This document shows positions 57,423 through 64,000 of a stretch of 64,000 nucleotides of DNA, in pieces. Made by a program: the position numbers and the translations under genes. The notes under the pieces are model-generated. The model was not told the origin of the DNA. It saw only the letters and a list, made by a program, of their open reading frames with translations, and did not search any database. The stretch is from NCBI GenBank assembly GCA_029582165.1, contig CM055889.1, positions 32,467,427 through 32,531,426 of the forward strand, read 5' to 3'. This stretch comes from Portulaca oleracea (Eukaryota; Streptophyta; Magnoliopsida; Caryophyllales; Portulacaceae). The first letter of the stretch is position 1. The number at the start of each line of letters is the position of its first letter.

Positions 57423-57715
57423 TGTAACACCCCGAATATGTGGTTAAAGTGTGGCTTAAGATGATTACAATGATTACTTTTATCACCAAGGTGCACCTTC
57501 CTTTTAGGAAGCTCATCCATTAGGAACTCCCCAATTAAACGCGCTAGGCTAGGAGTAGTCTCAGAATGGGTGACCTTCTGGGATGTTTTCCCAGGCATTG
57601 TATGAGCGAGTCTGAAGCATGTTGGAGGGATTCGTGGTGATTTGTGGGGCTAATTAGCGATCCTTGAAGTGACTATCGTTAATGTCCGCAACCCGGGAGG
57701 GGCCGGGACGTTACA
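57423..57715 (+). mobile_element. Cassandra-type TRIM LTR with 5S rRNA-like sequence
   Basis: 293 bp with ends TGTAACACCCC...GTTACA. The middle (about 57,513-57,602) resembles the 3' two-thirds of plant 5S rRNA: GGAACTCC, AATTAAACGCGCT (box A region), GGAGTAGT and GAATGGGTGACC (box C region). Such LTRs define Cassandra, a very short non-coding LTR element whose 5S-like part contains a Pol III promoter. Only one LTR is visible and no target duplication was found. Confidence 0.8.
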
Positions 57716-57789
57716 CACTTTGTTTCTGATCATCAATTATCTGACCCAATTTAACAACCACTCCTATATTTGACATGCCATTTTTCTAG

Positions 57790-58060
57790 CTTAAGTCATG
57801 ATGGACATGCTTTCCATATATGCTGAGGACAACAATCCTTAAATAAGTGACTAATAGTTTCCAGTCGATTCCCACACCAACAATCATGTTCTCCTTCAAT
57901 TCTTCTTTTAAGATAGTTTTCTCCAAAAGGGATTGCTTGTTTCCATACTTTTCACACAAAAAACTTCCATTTTGGCGGAAGGTCTGCATGTCAAAACTTT
58001 TTCCATACCAAATGTGACTCTCTGTATGAGAGACTTTTTGGATAAGATCATTTCTTTTCA
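57790..58060 (-). pseudogene. LINE zf-RVT remnant
   Basis: On the - strand one frame reads LPPKWKFFV, then KRRIEGEHDCWCGNRLETIS followed by HLFKDCCPQHIW, the CxCG...ET..HLF..C pattern of the zinc-binding domain after plant LINE reverse transcriptase. Stops interrupt the upstream part. The longer open frame on the same strand (57,786-58,079) is a different, non-homologous frame. Confidence 0.65.
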
Positions 58061-58500
58061 AAAAAAAAAAAAAAAACAATAGCTAGATTTGACTGAATAT
58101 CTTCCCATTGGATGATCTTCCCAACTGAGCTGGTATGATACACACCTTCACACGGAATACAAGTTAGGCTTTTAATGAAACAACGTAACTATCGGTAAAT
58201 ACTACAATAAGTACATTAAATTAGAAAGAGAAATGGTGATACAATGAAGAAACATACATAGTTTGAGGGATATGGAATACCAAGTGGTAGTCAAACACTA
58301 CAAGATAATCAACAACCCACTTTTCCAACGCCATATTAGAAAATCATTAAGTTTCTTTGAAGCAACTCAGTGGTGGTATACTAAAATCAAAGGTTAAAAG
58401 TTTGACTGGCTAGGCGTGACACATTTCCAAATTAAGTTCGCATTATTATTATCCTAACGTATATATTGTTTAGATTGGTAGAATCCAATTTTCTATATTA
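58061..58500. other. AT-rich intergenic DNA, nothing recognised
   Basis: No terminal repeats, ORFs or RNA genes were seen. Confidence 0.4.
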
Positions 58501-60637
58501 AGTGCTTGTTTGACCTAATTTTTAATAGTATTTTTGGGCTTAAAAAGCACAAACTAGGCTAAACAGTCTTTTTTTTTTAGAAGCTAATAATTGTTTTCCA
58601 AAAATAATTTTGGCCAAAAACAATTCTAAAAGCAGAAACAATAAATTGCTGCTTCTATTTCCTAAAACCTTATGACTGCTCAATCTATGAGATTCTATGG
58701 TGATAAGTTTCCGTAATTTCAATATTCTGATTCTTATAAAGATGATACTTAAATATTTTAATATTATGTCAGCACTTTTAATAATTAATGTTATGTTGGA
58801 CATTTTAATATTATGTTGAAACTCTTAAATATTTTTAATTACCTTATTCCTATAAAGAAGATATTTATTAAATTATTAATATATAAATATTTAATTTAAA
58901 GAATTTTATATTTAAGTAATACTATAATTATATTTATTTTTATATTTATAAATATATGGTTATAACTATGATTATAATAGGATAATCTATTAAAAATTAA
59001 TAAAAAGAAAAAAATATAAATAATCACATAATAATTTCTTCAAAAAAAACATATGATAATTTTGAAAAGTTAGGCTAACAATTAAATTTAGTAAAAACAC
59101 CTATCACAAGTTTAGGGTTTACGGTTTCCCAAACACTTTAATTTAGGGTGTGTTTGGTTGGCCGGAAAATCATTTTCTGGAAAATGGTTTTCCCATTTTC
59201 CGGTGTTTGGTGACCGGAAAATGGAGAAAATCATTTTCCAAGAAAATGATTTTCCCCCAGCCCTTTGTAAATTGTTTTCTTATCTTATACCTAAAAAAAT
59301 CATTTTCCCGGTCCATTTTCTAACTCCATTTTCCCAGTCCAATGGCATTTTCCTTTCCAGCAACATTAGGGTTAGGTTTCCGCAGTCATTCTCAGCTTTC
59401 TCTTTCTCTTTCTCTCTCATCTTTCTCTTTCTCTCTCTGAAGCTTCAAAGCCTTCCAGTTTCCATGACAGATTAGAGTTTCAGACCTTGCACTTTCTCCC
59501 CATAGTTGATTCGAACCTTCTCTTTCTCTTTCTCTCTCTGAAGCTTCGAACCTTGCTCTTTCTCTCCATGGCAGATTAGGTTTTCCACCGTCTGAAGCTT
59601 CCTCTGCAACAATTCGATCGACATCACACCAGTGACGCACCAGCACCTCACTACCACCATACGCATCCCAGCGCCAGATTCAGACACATTCAACTCCATT
59701 CTCAGGTTTAAACTGATTTGGTGATTTGGTGTTTGCAGCTTTAAACTTTTCCAGAAAATCATTTTCTGGAAATTTGCCAACTTATTTTGGTGATGTATTG
59801 TAGCTTTAAACTTTTGTTTGCCTATTTATATATGAAACAAGTTAAAGTTGATTCCAGAGGACTAACCTAGGCAAGTATCCTGATTGAGAACCTGAGATTG
59901 TATATACTATTCAATGTTATTTTGGTCCAATTAAATGTGCTCGATTGGATACTGCAAACCTAGGTTAATCTTCTGATTCAGGTCTTAAAATTCGTATCTA
60001 TTGCTCACTGTTATGTTGTTCTCAGTGAGTTAAATTTTTCAAGAGTTAAATTTTAGAGAGTAAAAAAGGTTCATGCTCTGATGAAATTTTAGAGAGTTAA
60101 ATTTTTTCGAGAGTTAAATTTTCCTTATTGCATTTACCTAATTGCCAAACATGTGAAAATCATTTTTCAGGAAAATCATTTTCCTATGTGTCAAACAGGT
60201 GAAAATCGTTTTCCAAGAAAATAATTTTCATTTGTGCCAAACACTTGAAAATATCAATTGAAAATTCATTTTCTAGGAAAATCATTTTCCAAGGAAAACC
60301 ATTTTCCTAGAAAATCATTTTTCTTTGCACCAAACACACCCTTAGTTAAATCTCTTATGTCATAAGCTAGGCCAAACCAAGGTTGTTGAAATCGGGATCC
60401 TAACTCGAATCCATGCAGTAGTTAGAATCGGAATTAACCATGTAGGATCGTGGATCAAAATATAGATAGTAGGATCGCATCGAGTATTTTGGTTCATAAA
60501 ATCATAGGATCGTAAATCAGGATCGGGGTTTTAATAACTATGGATCAAACACTTCAATAATTCTCCAAAATAGCTTTAGTGAAAACTGATTTCAAAAAGG
60601 AAAAATAATTTTTAAAAAATTAGGCCAAACATACACT
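58501..60637. mobile_element. Outer MITE-like element with a nested PIF-like MITE
   Basis: The left end AGTGCTTGTTTGACCTAATT and the right end (AATTAGGCCAAACATACACT) are inverted copies. The interior outside the nested element is AT-rich; 60,400-60,540 repeats AGGATCG/GGATCGTAAAT phrases. The target duplication is unclear, so the superfamily is open. Confidence 0.45.
59146..60341. mobile_element. PIF/Harbinger-like MITE
   Basis: 1,196 bp, ends GGGTGTGTTTGGT...CCAAACACACCC, flanked on both sides by TTA (59,143-59,145; 60,342-60,344). Arms are rich in GGAAAATCATTTTCC palindromic boxes, and 59,395-59,580 has duplicated TCTTTCTCTCTCTGAAGCTT phrases. No transposase. The truncated copy at 19,893 belongs to the same broad group. 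Confidence 0.75.
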
Positions 60638-61026
60638 AAAAAGATCTTTGGTGTTGTTTTTGAGCTTTTTCATCCCTCAAAAACTTTTGTTCAATTTGCT
60701 TCGATGAAACTTTCTTGTGCGTCACTTCAAGCTCAACGATTTTCCGTTGACAAATTTACAAGTAATTTCATGAATACTACTAGAGCTTGATTTAGGCAAC
60801 TTATATACAACATAATCATTCAATCATTTACTTGGTAGCCTCAAGCCTATCATCAAAATCCATCACATTTATGCAATTTAATCATTCAATTTTTCAATAA
60901 TTAACTTTTATGTTTGTTATTCATTGGTTTATGAAGATATACACTCCATTTGTTTTTAATTTTTCATCGTCTCTTGCTATGAGACGTACAATCATTCGTA
61001 AATATATGTGTGTGTACATACACACG
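60638..61026. other. AT-rich intergenic DNA
   Basis: Nothing coding. GTGTGTGTACATACACAC (61,008-61,025) is a near-perfect palindrome immediately left of the Tat-type LTR. Confidence 0.4.
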
Positions 61027-62405
61027 TGTAGACACCAGATTTTGCACCAGTTGTCTTAGAAAAAAAATGTGCAAATTAGCTCACTCAAAATGGTATTGGA
61101 TAGCATGCAAAAGAATCCAAAGTGATGCAAAAAATCCCAATACCCAAAGGTTTTTCAACCGAAGTCATTTTAGCCCAATCCATTTTCAAAGCCACTCCAT
61201 GCAAGAAAAAGTCAGAACCAAACAGGTGCCTAGGTCGCCCGACCTAAGCATTGATTCCATCCAGCATACGCTGCCCGACCTTGCTAGCTATCCGTGTGAC
61301 TTTTACGCGCATTCTTTTTCCTTATTTCCTTCCTTTTTCCCACAAAAATCATAAATATATTCAATTTCCTTTGCTATGCTGCCCAACCTTGCTTTGGAAA
61401 CATATTAGTGTTGATTGCTATGATTGCGGATTTCCATTTTTCCCATATAATTTTATTCCGCTAATCTTTCAGTTAATTCGTAATCTCTCAATTATCTGCA
61501 ATCACTCTACTATAAATACAAGCCTACCTTCCTTATTCGAGGGACCCTGAATTCTTTTGGCATATTGACCTCGATAGAATTCTCTCAACTCTTTTTCCCA
61601 TTCTTTTTGTATGCTAAGAGATTAAAACAAGGTCAGACTAATTTCTTTATTTTTGTTATCACTTTTATTATTGTAAACCATGTAAATATGCCTAATTGAT
61701 AATTGTACAATTTTTAAATATATTATTTACATTCGCATGGCACAATAGTTTCAATGTGAAATCTATCAAATTTTCTCCCCGCTATTCTTTCACTTTTATC
61801 TTATTCTAGTAGAGTTTGTTTTCAAAACTGTGATACAAAGGATTCTCTAATTTTCAAACTCGAGCCTTACCCTCGAATCTGAATCTCTGATTCATAGTCT
61901 TTTTATTAAAGTTTGTTAGTTTTCTCAAAACTGGCTGACGACTCTTTTACTTGTAATTTGTATAGTTTAATTTGTGATTATTTACTGATTCGGGATTATA
62001 ATTGGATTGGAGTCACAAAGCTTAATACACGACACAAAAGTGACCTTGAAGCCAAAACAGAAGGCTAAGTCACCCAGGCTTGCCTTTGTTTACGGATCAG
62101 TCTCTGCTCTGTGGACCACTGGCCTGATCTCAACTTAGGTTGCTCGACCTACTAGGTTAGTGCAGTGGCCCATCTTTGTTCAGACCTGCTTTGTCTTTTG
62201 TATTAATATCTCGATTTTCAATGCAATTATTTATTTAAATTGGCACATTTTCTGAATTAAACTTACAAACTTATAATTCTTAAGAATTGTTAGTAAGTGT
62301 TTTCTAATAAAGTTCTTATTTAAGGATTAAGCAACCTCATTCAAGTCCCAACTCAAGTAGCACTACGAAAAGATTCCCTAAACGAGAATTTTTTCAGGGT
62401 TTACA
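61027..62405 (+). repeat. LTR of a second Tat-type element
   Basis: 1,379 bp beginning TGTAGACACC, the same ten bases as the first Tat LTR, and ending GGGTTTACA. It is followed by a Tat-type primer-site relative. Contains TAGGTCGCCCGACCTA (61,231-61,246) and TATAAATA at 61,512. It differs in sequence from the first Tat LTR and lacks TCCGCGCGGA, so it is another family. Confidence 0.78.
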
Positions 62406-62407
62406 GA

Positions 62408-62429
62408 TTAGCGACTCCACTAGCGACTT
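62408..62429 (+). other. Tat-type primer binding site (diverged)
   Basis: TTAGCGACTCCACTAGCGAC compared with TGGCGACTCCACTGGGGAC of the first element: same frame with a few changes. Confidence 0.65.
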
Positions 62430-62620
62430 ACACATAAAAAATGAGTAAAACTTGAAAAAAATAAAATATTTATGAAATTGCAAAGGGGAGAAATTAATTT
62501 AGTTTACGTGCTTACTATTTTAGGCATATTATATACTAAGCCTATTCCCGGACCTTATGGCAGGGGAGCACAAAAAGGATGGTTTAGGTTTAAACCTAGG
62601 ATTAACCCCTAGAATGGGCG
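62430..62620 (+). other. Leader of the second Tat-type element (partial)
   Basis: About 190 bp, noncoding, matching 47,150-47,340 in reverse complement. It then gives way to Copia-derived sequence, the same junction as in the other copy. Confidence 0.55.
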
Positions 62621-64000
62621 GTCACTACTTGTGGGACGCACATATATCATCAAACATTTGATCTTTTCTCTCACCCATGTTATACTTTAAGACTTCCCCT
62701 AAGTCAAAGAGTAACATCCCACACACTTTTCCTATAAACTCCATATAGGGCAAGTATACCGAGGTGAGTATATGTGGTACTTCTCTCGTAGTAATTCTTA
62801 AACCTAGAACCATGGTTAGGTTGTCCTATTCATATGTATATGTAGACGCCGGTCAAGCAGACATAACCATGTCATACTAAGACTGTCAGAAAACAATGAA
62901 GTACTGATACTTACCTTTAGTACTAGTTTCTCATAGGGCCAAATACATCCATATGTACCAGTTCTAAATCTTACTAGTCCGCTCACCAATTCCAATAAAA
63001 GGTGATATAGTCATTTATCCCATCAGAAAAGGCATCGCAGACAACCAATGTTTCGAGCTCCAAGTCAACCAAAATGCCTTCACAAAGCAGCATATGGAGA
63101 CATTTTTCTGATCAAAATGACCTCTACGGTAAACTCAAAGGTGAATTAGATTTGAGTCAGATTTTTAGCTATTGCATACAATGTGATGAACATGTTTATC
63201 TAATCTTATGCATACTCGACATTCAACCAATGTCAGTATCTTAAAAGATACAATCCTTGGAACCATAAAAGAATCAGCTTTGCATTTTCCAAAGGAAAGA
63301 CCTTCCTTTCCAACAAAAAACAGAAATCCAATTTCTGCTTTAATACATACACAAAATAACCAATTACTCAGTTCAAGTATAGCCTTGGAAGGTTAAGATA
63401 AACTCTCAAGTCCAAAAAGCACTAAACCAACAGCACATTGCTAGTTTTCCACACTCAGGCGGACTTCAGCTTTGCTCGCTCGCCTATTTTCCAGCCTAAA
63501 TCCAGCACATTTCAACAAATGTGTGATTCACAACCGGTATCCAATACCCCAAAAGTAGAGACAACAAGGTCGTGTTCAATCACATGTTGTACCTGAACCC
63601 GAGATCATATCTCTTGATTCCAAATCCATCAGGCACAACAGGCAGACCTTTTTACCATGACCTCAAGCTTAGGCAACATGTTTGTCTTTGCTTTCTTGAT
63701 CATTTAGGTCTTTTCTTGATTTTGGCAGGCTTCTCAAAACATTTTCCCTTTTCTGACCTTGGGAACATCCCTGGTAGCCTCAAAGGCTTCCTTTATGTCC
63801 CTCACAGCTGGAACTAGCATTTCATGCAAGTCCAACAAGCTGTTCTTATGCTTTTGCTTGGAATATTTCATTCTAAATGGACGAAACCCATCATGCAACA
63901 AGCGTAAGAATGTGTCAACAGCCAGCCATTTTGGCTACAGGGAAAGCCCAACCATCTCATGTTGTTGAAGCGACCAATCACCTACAACACATGAGGCTCA
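62621..64000 (-). pseudogene. Inverted copy of decayed Copia gag-pol (element A type)
   Basis: Reverse complement of about 45,720-47,150 at an estimated 95% identity, running to the window edge. On the - strand it contains the integrase start and the gag end in the same decayed state. Short + strand frames here are shadows. Confidence 0.72.

Noticed and set aside
57513..57602. 5S rRNA gene
   Set aside because: Only the 3' part is present, with several changes, inside an LTR; better explained as a Cassandra-type element.

Overview
This is an intergenic, transposon-packed piece of a flowering-plant nuclear genome, most likely a eudicot. The evidence is AT-rich DNA, plant-type LTR retrotransposons with tRNA-iMet-type or Tat-type primer sites, a CACTA transposon of the plant Tnp2 / Transposase_24 type, TTA-flanked PIF/Harbinger-like MITEs and a Cassandra-type LTR carrying 5S rRNA sequence. 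No intact host gene, tRNA or CRISPR was found. Calls rest on reading motifs, frames, terminal repeats and target-site duplications by eye; no database search was run.

Layout. 1-17,901: a young, very large Ty3/Gypsy element of the Tat lineage on the + strand. Its 5' LTR is cut by the window edge. It holds gag, protease, RT, a degenerate RNase H, a second archaeal-type RNase H and integrase, all with scattered stops and frameshifts. Between integrase and 3' LTR lie 7.7 kb with two spliced genes in ANTISENSE: a DUF7745-like gene (2 exons) and a plant-mobile-domain gene (6 exons, with an RGG-rich stretch and a SUMO-interaction-like C-terminus). Each conceptual product has one in-frame stop. All noncoding parts of the element are studded with the palindrome TCCGCGCGGA or its half GCGCGGATTT. 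17,902-18,120: possible promoter and first exon of a host gene on the - strand that the Tat element interrupted. 18,855-22,824: two inverted PIF-like MITEs with complementary (CT)n/(GA)n tracts, flanking a foldback element that holds a Mutator-like MITE. 22,828-27,204: unclassified repeat with one 217-codon ORF and a cluster of TCACGGCCGTGA-like palindromes. 27,205-29,516: internally deleted Copia-type array (internal-LTR-internal-LTR, - strand).

31,870-32,315: LINE remnant. 32,340-50,074: a Copia-type element (+ strand). Its 5' LTR is split by an 8.8-kb, nearly complete CACTA transposon (33,124-41,934); the matching site in its 3' LTR is empty. Its gag-pol is decayed and interrupted by a piece of a second Tat-type LTR. 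50,075-57,346: a second Copia-type element on the - strand, invaded by a complete gag-only Copia element (50,243-54,384, 5-bp TSD). 57,423-57,715: Cassandra-type LTR. 57,790-58,060: LINE zinc-finger remnant. 58,501-60,637: nested MITEs. 61,027-62,405: Tat-type LTR. 61,555-64,000 is an inverted copy of about 45,720-48,219.

The most unusual signals are (a) the antisense, intron-bearing gene pair inside an LTR retrotransposon and (b) the fact that several unrelated LTR families each carry a private cluster of short GC-rich near-palindromes (cores ATCCGCGCGGAT, TCACGGCCGTGA, GACGCTAGTAGCGTC, CCACGGTCCGTGG, ACACGGTCCGTGT) in otherwise AT-rich noncoding DNA.
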